From positions 99,428,932-99,492,931 of the forward strand of contig CM036168.1 in assembly GCA_020631735.1 (NCBI GenBank): 64,000 nucleotides of DNA. Reading direction: 5' to 3'. The notes under the pieces are model-generated. The model worked only from the letters and a program-made list of their open reading frames with translations. It was not told the DNA's origin and searched no databases. A program made the position numbers and the translations under genes. The stretch is from Saccharum officinarum. Its lineage: Eukaryota > Streptophyta > Magnoliopsida > Poales > Poaceae. The stretch's first letter is position 1. The number at the start of each line of letters is the position of its first letter. This document shows, piece by piece, positions 22,681 to 33,224 of this stretch.

Positions 22681-23783
22681 TGTGCCCAGTCACTCTCCTC
22701 GAAGGAGAGCACCGATCTAATATTTGTGTTTGACAAATCATCATCCTTCCCTCCTTCGTTCTTCCTAGGTCTCTTCTTCTCCTGCTCTTTCAAAGGACTT
22801 ATAGATGCATCCTTCTGGGCTAGATGCTCTAGAAGATTAACTTGCTTAGCTACACGTCCTGTACCATCCCCATCCATTCCCTCCCTCAGCTTGGACAGTG
22901 TAGTGTCCATGTCTTCAGCTTCATCATCCACTCAATCTCCTCTTCCTCCTCCTCTTCCTCGCCCTCTGCCCCTACCTCCACGTGAATCATCCCTCCTTAA
23001 TACCGGTAGGTAAGGGACACGCAGCCAATCACCCACTCACAACTTTCTTTTGCTATGAATTCCATCTCTGCATTCAGTAACTTCATGCCCCATACAACCA
23101 CAGAAAAAACAAAAAACCGGTAGCTTTTCATATTGCACTAAGTATTTCATTCGTTCTTTAAGCGTGATTGGCACCATGCGCACCAGCGGTTTCTTGAGAT
23201 CAAGCCAAACCTTAGTACACAGGTATAGCGTAGAGTTGATCTTGCCCTCATTCACCACTACCGTGATAGGATCTCCAACCTTCTTCGCTACCTTCTCCAC
23301 CAACTCCCTCTTCTTCATAAGACCCTCTGGGACCCCTTGAATTCTCGCCCAGACTGGTATCTTATCTAGCTTGTACGCATGAACGTTGGAGAAGTCGTCA
23401 TACTCTTCCATCACAATAGCTGCACCTCGAAACAGGCATGGACTTCCTTCCATCACCCTCGACCAATCGCCGAGGCAATGGGGTTGTACCAGGAACATAT
23501 TCGGACCCAATGCCTTGAAAGTCACATCTTTTGCCGCAGACCAAGCGTTCCTTAGGGCGCTAAACAGTGCAGCGTGGCTGAATGGCTTCGTCGTGTGAAC
23601 CCTAAAAAGGGCAAGCCAACGAATCTCCTTCACAAGCTCTTCAAATTCACTAGAGAAATCAAGAGCATCTTCCTCTTCCCCTTGCAACTTCAGATCCTTC
23701 AGGCGCTCCTCCAAACTAGGTGTCCTGCCATCGTCCTCCATCTTCGTCCCCTTCCCCTTATCCTTCTTGGATTGATCCGCCAT
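22677..23783 (-). pseudogene. LINE ORF1 remnant: gag-like, DUF4283 and CCHC zinc knuckle
   Basis: The frame opens at 23783 (MADQSKKDKGKG) and holds a DUF4283-type domain and the zinc knuckle CFFCGCMGHEVTEC (C-x2-C-x4-H-x4-C) near residues 227-240. In the same frame it continues through two TGA codons (at 23037-23039 and near 22932) to a natural-looking end at 22677. Both TGA codons could come from CGA by cytosine deamination. The ORF1 stop and the ORF2 ATG overlap as ATGA (22680-22677). ORF1 proteins bind LINE RNA. Confidence 0.85.
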
Positions 23784-23959
23784 GCAAGATCGCCGGTAGC
23801 ACTCAGGCTCCTTGCGGAGGAGAGCGCAACACGGGCGTAGTGTTTGGGTGGCGAGGTCATGTCGATCTCGGCACTTTTCCGGGTGGACTCTGGCGTCGCT
23901 GCCAGAGGAGTAGGAAACCCTAGTTTAGGGGAAAATGTTGTTGTTCTAGTGGCTACAAC

Positions 23960-23974
23960 TCTCATTCAAGGTTT
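23960..23974. repeat. Right target-site duplication of the LINE
   Basis: TCTCATTCAAGGTTT matches the uninterrupted left copy at 60302-60316 beside the second LINE copy. It also matches the Helitron-split left copy at 13654-13658 plus 18563-18572. Confidence 0.9.
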
Positions 23975-23983
23975 GTGTTACGC

Positions 23984-24104
23984 ATGGCTGGACCTGGGAA
24001 ACGAATTCCACAGAACGGTTGCCAGCAGACTGCTCGATCACCTTTGGCCAAACAGGCGAACAGGGTTGAGCTTGTGACGGAAGTAGGCAAGCCTAATAAG
24101 TCTG
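23984..24104 (+). CDS. Candidate first coding exon of an unidentified plus-strand gene
   Basis: Immediately right of the LINE a 40-codon open frame (MAGPGKRIPQNGC...GKPNKS) ends at a possible donor 'tctg|gtaatg'. Before the LINE insertion its ATG would have been about 110 bp from the PPR ATG in head-to-head orientation, as in a shared bidirectional promoter. I find no further exon in the AT-rich DNA to 25500 and do not recognise the protein. It may be a broken gene or chance. Confidence 0.3.
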
Positions 24105-25522
24105 GTAATGGTAACTTTTTTTGTCTTTCCCCTATACGCTTAAACAAACAGTGTTCAAATAACTCATCATGTTTTTTGGGATGATATAAAAATTATGACT
24201 TTAATTGGAAATAGAAAATAACACACACCATTGGATTTATAATAATCTAACAGATTAAATAAATCAAAGAATCCGAGCTCAATACAATTAATACATAATA
24301 ATATTGAAATCATAAATAAGAAAAAATAGCTGTTTGATTTACGTCCATTTTGGAACAAAAATATCTAAATAAATAAAGAGTCCATGTAAAACACATTTAT
24401 GAAATTTGAATAAAAGATTATGAAAAATTAATAGTTTGATCTCCAATTTAATTGGAAAAACAACTTATTATGAGGATAGTTATAGTCAAACAAAGAAAAG
24501 CTTTATGTTAAAACTACTTTTAAGTAAAAAAAAGTGGTTATAATGAGAAAAAAAACTAGCTCTCATGTGTGGTCATCTTGCTACTTCGTATTAAAACATA
24601 GAAACTGAGTTAGATCAACTTATTATATATTTTCCCAAAAAACTATACCAAACAAGACCATAGTTTCCCGCTTTGGTCGTATGGTGTCATGGTGTGATGA
24701 CTTACGAGTAGCTTTCGCTCGTGCTCTATACATCCCATAAAGAAAACTAAGAAATTGTCACATAAAAAAGACACTATAATATTGTTTGACATTATATTGA
24801 CATTGTTCAGAACTGTTTATCAGTTTCCACTATTTTTTAATGAAGGGTATACATATTATTTTGTTTGATCCTTAATTTCTGCTACAAATTCTGTAATGTT
24901 TAATTCGAAAAAAAAAATCCTACAGTATTTTCTTTATGCATGGAGGGAGAGTACAGTAGAACCGCTCAATACATAGCCGAGCCTGATGTTTGCTTGCTTG
25001 TAATTGCAATTTCCTGTTTCGTTTCGAATCAATTAGGCACCGTTCGGTTCGCAGCGAATGATGCCCAGAAACCATTCCTACCAGGAATCCTTGTGTGATT
25101 TATATAGTCTTCATCAGGAATAATTTTCCACCAGGAACGAGCCTAACCAAACGAGCCCTTACTGATCTCAGTGTGTTGCTCTGAACGAGACCAGTTCATG
25201 GTTCGCCAAGACCAACCTGTGTCGGTGCCGCGTTCCAGGTCCCGGACTTGAAACAACTTGTTCATTGATCTAGGACGTATCTCGTCGGTTATCGTTGATT
25301 TAAGATACAATCTTCTTCTCGATCACGCAAAAGGTTTGCGCGTCTTTGTATTAAGGTAGAGAAAAAGTTCGATACGATACGTCTTTGGACGCCTAGGGGG
25401 TCTCAAAGGATTTATATGGTTTACTGCAAGATTTAAGGTTTAGGATACAATCTCGTTGGTCATCAGCGCCCAGTTTCAGTTCGACTTGATCCCTTCACTC
25501 CTTCAGTTCGGTTGACCGCTGC
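24105..25522. other. AT-rich intergenic DNA; possible small MITE at about 25035-25160
   Basis: No gene was recognised. At about 25035-25160 'ggcaccgttcggttcgc' and 'ccaaacgagccctta' form weak inverted ends typical of grass MITEs, but no clear target duplication was found. Confidence 0.4.
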
Positions 25523-26004
25523 TTAGGCCTTGTTTAGATTGTAAGTTTTTTGAACCCAAATTTTTTCAGCCAAAGTGGTTCAAAATCTGACATTCAAAGG
25601 GGTTGAAAATTTTTCATATCACTGTTTACCCTGCCAAAGCATTAATGGACTAAAAGACACAATTGACACTAGTAAATGCATTTAGAGGGCTGCTGGCTGC
25701 CAGGCGCATCCTTGCATGCGCATGCATGCAATGCACGCTGCCTACTCTTTGTTGCATCCTCTCGCATGCAAATCCATGCATGCAGCCACAAAGCCATTCA
25801 TTGTCCCAAGCAGGGGACACCCAAAACTATTACAACATTCAAATATAATTACAGTCCGAAAATCATTTTACAATCCTCAAATATTACAATGCATGTACCC
25901 AAATATTATAGTCCTCAAATATTACAGTCCTCAAGCAACATTATTACAAGTCCAAGCCGCAATCAAACAATTACAACTCATAAGTTCTCAAACATACACA
26001 TGTA

Positions 26005-27583
26005 TCAATATCTATTAAACAGCCTATTCGCAATGTTGTCACGAAAGGCATTCATTTGTTCACGATTTGCGCTATCAGGGGCAGGCTCTGTTTCTAGCTG
26101 ATCAAGATAGGCTTCAGCCGGCATAAAGTTAACATGATGATCTAGGTGCTGGAAGTCCACACAAATTGCCTACTGAACCTTATGAAGTTATGCAAAGCAA
26201 CACAAGCAACTATAATCTGCGTTTGTGTTTGAGGAGGATAGGCAGAGATACTCAACAATATGCGCCACTTCATCTTCAAGACGCCAAAGGCCCTTTCAAT
26301 CACATTCCTAAGAGATGAGTGTGCATAATTGAATATCTCATGTTTACCTCGAGGTTCTCCGGCGTTTTGAAAGTCTTGAATACGGTACTTCGTTCCCTTG
26401 TAAGGAGCAAGGTACCCGGGACGGTTTGGGTAGCCGGCATCCACCAAGTAAAACATCCCTACATCATCAAGTTCCTGTAATTGTTAAATGTTTCAATTAG
26501 AAATGTCAAATGTACTACCACCTAGTTGTCTACCTTCAGGTGGATGAGGGAAGTCATCCTTGAATGTTGTCATGGCATCCTCGAACACTCTTGTGTCATG
26601 GGCAGACCCCGGCCATCCCACAAGGAGAAATATAAAAATCATGTCAAAGTCGCAAGCAGCCATCACATTCTAAGTTGTGATGCCCTTGCGACACAAGCGC
26701 TGCACAAACTTATCTTGTGGCACCAAAACAGGGAAGTGACTGTCATCTATAGCTCCTATGCACCTCTTGAATTCAGGATAGAACCGTCGGTTCCTCACCC
26801 TAGGATGCATTATACTAAATTCTGGGTTCACAGGTTTAATGATATCATCCCCAAGTGCAACAACACAGGGCATCACTCTATAGAACATGTTATGCACTGT
26901 GCCTAGTGACCTCTCAAATCTGTCATCAGCTTGCCTATATGATTGTGGAGCACCAACCATCCAAAGGAACATACCTAAAGCCTTAATTGAGGTAGACTTT
27001 TTTGTGTCTTTGAGGTTATACTCATCAGTCAACACCTTGTGCAGTCTATAGAACATATCTGGGGTCATTCTAAACATGTTGTAAAGGCAGTTTGATTTGC
27101 TAGTTTTTGTTCTACCTAGGGCTGGACAAAAAGCTCGATAAGCTGGCTCAGTGGCTCGGTACAAAAGTGCTCCGATTAGACTTATTTATCTTTTAAAATA
27201 AAAATGACTTGATTTGAAACGACTTTCAACTTCGGCTCGGCTCGTTAGGCTCGTCGTGAAGTTGGATCTTAAACAATGCAGAAAATAATGATGAATAAGA
27301 TTATACCAATTTCTAAAAAAGCTCGAAAAAACTACGGTTGGCTCGATATCCAGCCCTAGTTCTACCCAGTCCAGCCCAGTCATCTTTGGCACCCTATAGT
27401 TTGCCCTATTGTAGTACTTTTGCATGTGCATAGCATACTGGGACATACCATATATGATTGCAGTTTCTTCTTCGAGTCATCAAAGAATAAGCTAAAGAAG
27501 TCCTCCCACTGTTCATCATCATCGTCATCGTCATCCTCATCAACGACCGGAGCAGCAGGTTGAGTAGCAGGTTGAGCAGCACC
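26005..27583 (-). pseudogene. PIF/Harbinger DDE transposase, broken
   Basis: The N-terminal acidic exon starts at 27583 (DEDDDDDDDEQWEDFF), followed by MHMQKYYNR...TGLDWV. A 242-bp MITE then splits the frame, which resumes at NMFRMTPDMFYRLH. The DDE residues are visible: Asp in GAIDDSHF, Asp in LVDAGYPN and Glu in NVIERAFG. Lesions are a TAG after GITT (near 26670, from CAG), a frameshift near 26165, one near 27450 and the MITE. An intron with GT-AG ends separates HPPE from ELDDVGMFYLVD. The frame ends RLFNRY at 26005. The protein would cut and paste the element at TTA-like sites. Confidence 0.85.
27117..27358. mobile_element. hAT-type MITE inside the transposase, 242 bp
   Basis: Terminal inverted repeats TAGGGCTGGACA ... 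TATCCAGCCCTA are flanked by an exact 8-bp target duplication GTTCTACC (27109-27116 and 27359-27366), the hAT signature. Removing it joins the transposase frame. Confidence 0.9.
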
Positions 27584-27941
27584 CTGCACACATGACACAA
27601 ACAAATGAACACAAATCAGTTCTAATTCCCAGGGAACAAAATACACAGGGCAGCAGTACCTCAAATCCAACAGCACTGACTGCAGATACATAAAGTATGG
27701 CTAAATACAGACATCACAAGCGAATATCACAAATCACTTAGTTGCTGCCGAACACAACATACAAATGACAGACGTAGTTCAACCAACATGCATCACAGAC
27801 TTAGTACACGATGTTCATGATACAAACACATGACAAATGCATTATTAAGAGGGTCTAGTTAATGACCCCAGGATAGTGCTTAATGATGGCCATCCTTCCT
27901 TTTGCTTATGACTCGATAAACATTCTCATAGCAGCTTCGTT

Positions 27942-28805
27942 TTAGGTGATCATGAGGATACCAATCCACTGCCTCCCATTTTCCTCTGTTGCCCCTGCCT
28001 CTTTAGCCAGCTGTATCACTTGGTCAATGGTGTCCATTTTGTCATTCTTCTTCTTCTCTACAGCTTAATTCCTCTCATGCCAAATCTCCTTCAGTGCTTC
28101 AGTCCTGTTGTTCAGACTGACGGTCAAGTTCCTTATGCCTTCGTTCATCCTCACAGCTGGACTCCTGCCCCTCTTGCTAGGACTAGCAGCAGTGCTGCGG
28201 GTGCTGAGGCTGCTGTAGCTTCTCTTGCTCCCAGTGCTCTGAGGGGTATGGACGTCTTCATCATCGTCACTACTCACATGCAGTGGTGCATTCCTGTGGC
28301 TAGGAGCATAAGCGGTTTCCCCTGTCATTGCTATGCCAAGGAACATGCGCTCCAAAAGGTCCATGTAGTCAGGCAGTGGACCCTTAAGCTTGTTGTCCTA
28401 CAAAACAATAATTACAAAGGAACTTGTTTAGAACACATGAGTACAACACATAATTAGGTAAGCACAACATGATTAGAAAACAGAATTAGGTTGTACCTTG
28501 TCGTTGGTTCTCCACCATTCAGCTGAAGCACTAATGGAGCCATCTGCATTGTGCCCCAAGCCTGTCTCCTTGTGATAGAGCTTCCGTAGGTCATTCCATT
28601 CCTTCTTCAGCTGGCGGACCCTACTCCCAAAGATGATGTTGTCATGAACTAATTCTATCGCTTTGAAGTAACCCTCTGTCAGATTTTTCCAACCCCACTT
28701 CGACATCTGACCCCTAGGGCAGTTCTCCTTGTCAATCTCGTCAACGTACAGCTGACATAAAGTCCGGGTGTTTTGAGGACTCCACTGGGCCCTGCTAAGG
28801 GTACT
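27942..28805 (-). pseudogene. PIF/Harbinger ORF1, Myb/SANT-like part
   Basis: The exon 28805 to about 28499 encodes a Myb/SANT-like domain (AQWSPQNTRTLCQLYVDEI, WGWKNL, KKEWNDLRKLY, EWWRTNDK), ending at a GT donor. The next exon (from about 28398) encodes a Ser-rich tail and a coiled region, with a TAA after EIWHERN near 28061 and further open sequence to 27942. In PIF/Harbinger elements this protein binds DNA and helps import the transposase. Its N-terminal part lies at 32000-32572, separated by the inserted LINE fragment and LTR. Confidence 0.75.
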
Positions 28806-28929
28806 CTGAAATGATGCATAAAGAAAAAACAACACATGGCATAGGTAAACAATATGCCTATCTAAGGGTACGGAGTTTAGAAAAAATATTAAAACTACAG
28901 TTGATCAAACATATTGGTCTAAACTTCCT

Positions 28930-29528
28930 CATATTTGTAGCACCTGCCTCCTAAGGAATCAGAGTCAGCATAGCAAAATTTAATCTATATAAATCAAGCT
29001 CACCCCTAAAGAAGTCATTAAACATGTTAACTACTTCTTTTTGCAAGACATCCCAAAATTTGTGGTAGAATAAAAAGGAGATGTCATCAGGCCCAGTAGC
29101 CCCATCAGCATAGCAACCCAAAATTGCTTCTTTCATCTCTAATTCAGTAAAAGGGGCAGTGAGAGCATTATTTTCTTCATTAGTGACTTTCTCACTTTCT
29201 TTCAAAAATTCTGCAGCTAGCTGAATATCATGCCTATTTTCCTTCTTGAAAAGATCTTTATACAAATTAACAGCTACTTCCATCATAGCTTTTTTGTTCT
29301 ACCACTGGACTATCAGGTCCATCCAAGATTAAAACTTTTTTTCCTACTTGTATTGTTCGCTACTGCATGAAAATATGTCGTATCTGATTCTATGTAGATC
29401 TACAGTGTGAAGTCTATCTAATTCAGGATCACTTACCCTTCGGCTCTCTCTCTCTCTATGTCTATGAGAGCCCATTGGTTAACCCAATCATTAAACAAGT
29501 CAGCCCACCTAAGATTGATATTTCCATT
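28930..29528 (-). pseudogene. LINE fragment (endonuclease/RT linker), 3' part
   Basis: The minus strand encodes NLRWADLFNDWVNQWAL next to the LTR border and, further on, KDLFKKENRH...LTAPFTELEMKEAILGC...GPDDISFLFYHKFWDVL, typical of plant L1 sequences leading into RT. It differs clearly from the LINE at 18573-23959. The matching upstream piece is at 31833-31995, so the solo LTR landed inside it. Confidence 0.75.
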
Positions 29529-31827
29529 TGTAAGGTCCTAGATGGCTAGAGAGGGGTGAATAGCCTATAAAAATTTCTACAAGAATCACTAAGCAAACTT
29601 GTTAGAACAACAAACGGCGCAAAGCGAGTTTTGCTTAGCCTACGGTTGTGATGCAAGCTTCCTATCCATAAGTCTAGTAGATTATGATCTCTAGTTCACA
29701 CAAGGGCTATGTCACTAAACTTACACTAGTGAGCAAGCTAACAATACTAGCAAAGGCTACCACTAGAGCTACACAAGATAATCTAGTAAAAGTAAATGGG
29801 AGAGAGAGGATTGCGTATCTTATACCAACGGTGTAGAGAAGATGTTGCCAATCACCAAGATGATATACAATCAATCAATATTGATAACAACACAATATGA
29901 AGACCAATCACCGGGAGATAAGAGACACAATATTTTTGTTCACCCGGTGTTCACTTGTGCACCGACAAGCTACGTCACCGGTTGTGTCGACCAACACTTA
30001 GATGGTTCCCCGGTGTGACCCTCAAGTCACTTGCCCCTCAAGGCACGCCCCGCAAGGCACCACAAGACGCCACTCTCAAGTGAGGTAACTCAATGACACG
30101 CGCATTCCACTAGAGTTGCTTTTGGCGTCCCGCCGAGGAAAGCACAAGAACCTCTCACAAACAACCGGAGGTGGCCAAGAACAATCACCTTCTCTTGCCA
30201 ACGTCTCCAACAATCTCCAAGCTGGCTAGGAGCGGTACTCTCCAAGAGTAACAAGAAATTCACCGGCTAAACCACCCACAAGTGCCACTAGATGCCCTCA
30301 AGCTATGCAATGCACTTTGGGATCACTCAATCTCACTTTTGATTTGCAAACAAGCAAGAGAGATGAGTGGGAGGAGTAGCTCTAGCTCAAAAGATGCACA
30401 AGAGTGTTAGAAATGCCAAGAGACCTCCCCATGGGCCAGCCAACGAGTATTTATAAGCATCCCATCCAAATAGAGCCGTTGCCACTCCACTGACCGTTTT
30501 TTTGGGATGACCGGACGCGCCGGTCGAAACTGACCGAACACGCTTCACCGCGTCCGGTCACCCTGCGACGTCCACGTGTCCCTCGAATTCAAACGCGACC
30601 GTTAGATCCTCCAATGGTCACTGTGCGCCAACGGTCAAACGCTATGACCGGACGCGCTGCTCAAACGACCGGACGCGCCGGTCGCACAGTTCCGCGCGCC
30701 CGCGAAGAAATGACCGGACGTGCCGATGCGCACAGCACCCGCGCCCGCGAAGCAACGACCGGACGCGCTCCAGAAGATGACCAGACGCGACAGTGCCAGC
30801 GTCCGGTCGGAGTCCAGTAAGCTCCCTCGATGACCGAACGCATCCGATCGTGTGTGACCGGACGCTCACCGCGTCCGATCGACCTTGCGAACTGCAGTTC
30901 CCTCAGGGCGCCTGACCGGACGCGCCGGTCCCATGAGTGACCGGACGCACCGGTTGCAAACCCTAGCCCGCACGCCCGACTCCTGCGCTATACTGACCGG
31001 ACGCGTCCGGTCACACCGTGACCGCGTCCGGTGCAGCGTCCGGTCACCTCAGTGACCCCGTTCGCCTCCGTTTCTTTTCCGACTTCCGGCGTAGTGGAAA
31101 ATAGGCATTTCATTTCCCCGAAATCGCCTGAATCCCGTGCTCGCACGCTCGGCGGGAGGGAGAGAGGAACCCAAACCCCTCTCTACCCGCAAACCACAGC
31201 GCGACCAACGCCACCTTTGTAAATGTGCCAACACCATCAAGTGTACATCTCCATGTGCTTGTGTGTTAGCTTTTTCTCAATCATTTTCAAAGGTTTTCCA
31301 ATTAGCTCACTAGGCCCTACATGTAATGCACTTCATGAATTCACCTAGTGGCACCGTGCATCGAATAACCGATAAGACTTCCCCTCTTAATAGTTCGGCT
31401 ATCGATCCTAAACCACTCACACCCTCTATGGTGTCTTGAGTGTAAAACAAAATGGCCCTATGGTTATACCTTTGCCTTGAGCCCATTTTGTTTCTCCAAA
31501 TGATATGATCCACTTCATATCATCATATGACCGTCTTGATCCATCGACCTTGACTTCATTTGCTCTTCACCGTTGCATCGGTCCGTCGGCGCTAAGTCTT
31601 GCTCAAGCTTCACCATCGCATGGTCCTTCGCTTTGAAGCCTCGACTTGCCCTTCACCTTCACAACCGGTCCATCGAGCCAAGCCTCATCTTGGTCTTCAC
31701 CATCTTGGTCATATGAGTCAATGTCATGTCTCATATGCAATGATCACCTTTATCTAAATCATCCACTTAGATACAAAGGTTAGTCCTAGGTTTCATCAAT
31801 TAGCCAAAACCAAACTAGGGACTTTCA
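29529..31827 (+). mobile_element. Solo LTR, 2299 bp (family member 1)
   Basis: It starts TGTAAGGTCC, ends GGGACTTTCA and is flanked by an exact 5-bp duplication CCATT (29524-29528 and 31828-31832). TG...CA ends with a 5-bp duplication are the hallmark of LTR retrotransposons. No gag-pol is present, so it is a solo LTR or a non-coding relative. It contains TATTTATA near 30449 as a possible promoter and a dense palindrome array downstream. It shares order and sequence with 34798-36754. Confidence 0.82.
30505..31045. repeat. Array of GACCGGACGCG palindromic motifs in LTR 1
   Basis: About a dozen irregularly spaced copies of GACCGGACGCG-like motifs, many extended to the palindrome GACCGGACGCGTCCGGTC or to GACCGGACGCGCCGGTC, are separated by short variable spacers. 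They create long open frames on both strands that are not genes. The motif is CpG- and CCGG-rich, so strong cytosine methylation is likely. Confidence 0.85.
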
Positions 31828-31832
31828 CCATT

Positions 31833-31995
31833 GCTCTTCTCAGCCGAGGATCTAACCCAATTAGTAAACAAGTCAACCCAATCATTAAACCAGTAGTTTT
31901 ATCTTCTATCATCAAACTAACAGAGAAATCTAAGACCTCTAATAAAGTACCTGAAAACTTATCACTTTTACATCCCACCAGGATAATAAAGTAGA
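31833..31995 (-). pseudogene. LINE fragment, 5' part (endonuclease)
   Basis: The minus-strand segment has the word order KFSGTLLEVLDFSVSLMIED, typical of the region before the 'LTSVYGP' motif of plant L1 endonucleases. It directly abuts the LTR target duplication and continues the fragment at 28930-29528. Confidence 0.55.
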
Positions 31996-31999
31996 TGAA

Positions 32000-32600
32000 A
32001 ACTAACAGAGGTATCACTGTGTACCGGGACATTATTCGGAGGGACGTCCTCGTCGTCGTCGGCGGGCTGGACTAGGCTGCGATGAACACCGGGCCTCCTG
32101 GAACCGCCAGCCGAGTCGCCTGCCTCATCACCATGAGGCCCCAGGGGAGGCACGCGGCGGCGAGGAGGTCAGAGCCCGAGGGAACCCCTGCCGGCGCGGG
32201 ATGGCACGCGCACGGGAGGGGGCCGTGAGCGCTGTCGCTGCCGCCATCTTCAGCCGAGGACTGGAGGATCTCCTAGTACCGAGCCAGGCCCGGCCACGAT
32301 TGGCTGGCGTTGAGGTCCAGCTCGCTGAACCCCAGGTGGCTAAGGGAGGGCGCGTTGCTACCGAAGCCGTAGCCGAAGACGTCGCCGGAGTCGTTGCGGA
32401 AGCCGGTGTGGGCCCCGGATCCGGCATACGGCGGTGCCTGGGATAGGAAGTCCCTGGTTTCGGAGCCGTCTCCGTAGCCGGAGGCGTTGTCGAAGGAGGC
32501 GTCGTTGAAGTCGCCGTCTTCATTTGCGCCGCCGTGGTACCCGTCCATCACCGACGAGGAGGTCGAGGACACCCGATCTAGATGAAGGTAAGGTGGATCT
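32000..32600 (-). pseudogene. PIF/Harbinger ORF1, N-terminal part
   Basis: The minus-strand frame from 32572 is rich in Ser, Gly, Asp and Asn (MDGYHGGANEDGD...SELDLNASQSW). After a frame change it continues as PLGPHGDEAGDS...DDDEDVPPNNVP to a GT donor near 32021. Low-complexity N-termini ending in an acidic stretch before the Myb domain fit ORF1 of plant Harbinger elements. Assignment rests on position and composition. Confidence 0.45.
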
Positions 32601-33053
32601 GGACGTGGCCGGGCTGGAGCTAGTGCAGGACTGAGTGGCGGAGCGGGAGACCGAGAGCGGTGGCAACGGAAATGGAGAGCGGCGGCGGCGAAAATGGAGA
32701 ACGGCCTAGGGTTCGGGGGAGAGGAAATGGATGGGGTGAGGGGCGCGTGGACGGGGTGGGCTGGATCAAGTGCTGGACTGAGCGGTGGCGAGGGAGACCG
32801 AGAGCGGCGGCGGTGGGGCGAGAGCGGCCTAGGGTTTCCTGGGGGGAGAGGGAGCCGGCGAAGATGGATGGGGTGAGGAACGTGCGGACGGAACCGGGGT
32901 CAGGGTTATAGTGGGGATGCACGCAGCCCGAGGCAATGATTGGGCCGGGCCAAATTTGCACCGTGCAAGCCGAAATTTTTTCCACCGAGCGTTTAGATTC
33001 CAAATTCCAAAAGTTAGTTTTTTTTGCAATTTGGGCTGCATCTAAACGAGGTC
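32601..33053 (-). other. GC-rich 5' end of the Harbinger element
   Basis: A purine-biased GC-rich leader with two similar blocks ('gcgggagaccgagagcggtg' near 32642 and 'cgagggagaccgagagcggc' near 32788) leads to the right terminal inverted repeat. Confidence 0.45.
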
Positions 33054-33224
33054 TTGGTTGTGAAATCATTCGCTGACGACTTAGTCAACAGGTGCAGGTG
33101 TAGACTATGCTCAAAAGGAGACACTAGACAGTGGATAGCTGCTGGCGTCTCAAACTGCAATCATGCAATGACGGTGAAAAAAAATAATGCAACGCCAAGC
33201 CAGGAAGTGAATAAACAAAAATAA

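Larger units (their letters stand above)
18573..23959 (-). mobile_element. L1-type LINE, nearly full length, decayed (copy 1)
   Basis: The 5' end at 23959 begins GTTGTAGCCACTAGAAC, and the 3' end at about 18573 has AATAAA and a short A tail. It is flanked by the 15-bp target-site duplication TCTCATTCAAGGTTT (right copy 23960-23974; left copy split by the Helitron into 13654-13658 and 18563-18572). Order on the minus strand is ORF1 (DUF4283 plus zinc knuckle), then ORF2 (endonuclease, reverse transcriptase, zf-RVT, RNase H). Both ORFs are broken, so it can no longer move by itself. Confidence 0.92.
25526..33053 (-). mobile_element. PIF/Harbinger transposon, degenerate, with nested insertions
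   Basis: The left end GGCCTTGTTTAGATTG (after TTA) and the right end, on the minus strand GACCTCGTTTAGATGC (next to TTG on plus), are similar inverted repeats. Between them, on the minus strand, lie an ORF1 of the Myb/SANT type and a DDE_4 transposase, the two proteins of this superfamily. The element is inflated by a hAT MITE (27117-27358) and a LINE fragment (about 28930-29528 plus 31833-31995), which holds a solo LTR (29529-31827). Removing these leaves about 4.2 kb. Both genes carry stops, so it is dead. Confidence 0.65.

Noticed and set aside
23699..23965. Small open frames at the LINE 5' end as a separate gene
   Set aside because: They lie in the LINE 5' untranslated region upstream of the ORF1 start and stop at the element border.
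30505..31045. Regular short palindromic repeats with unique spacers, resembling a CRISPR array
   Set aside because: Spacers vary widely in length, repeats are degenerate, the host is a plant and the array is inside an LTR.
32128..32523. 131-residue minus-strand open frame rich in Thr, Pro and Ala
   Set aside because: It is an out-of-frame shadow of the acidic, Gly/Ser-rich ORF1 N-terminus of the Harbinger element.
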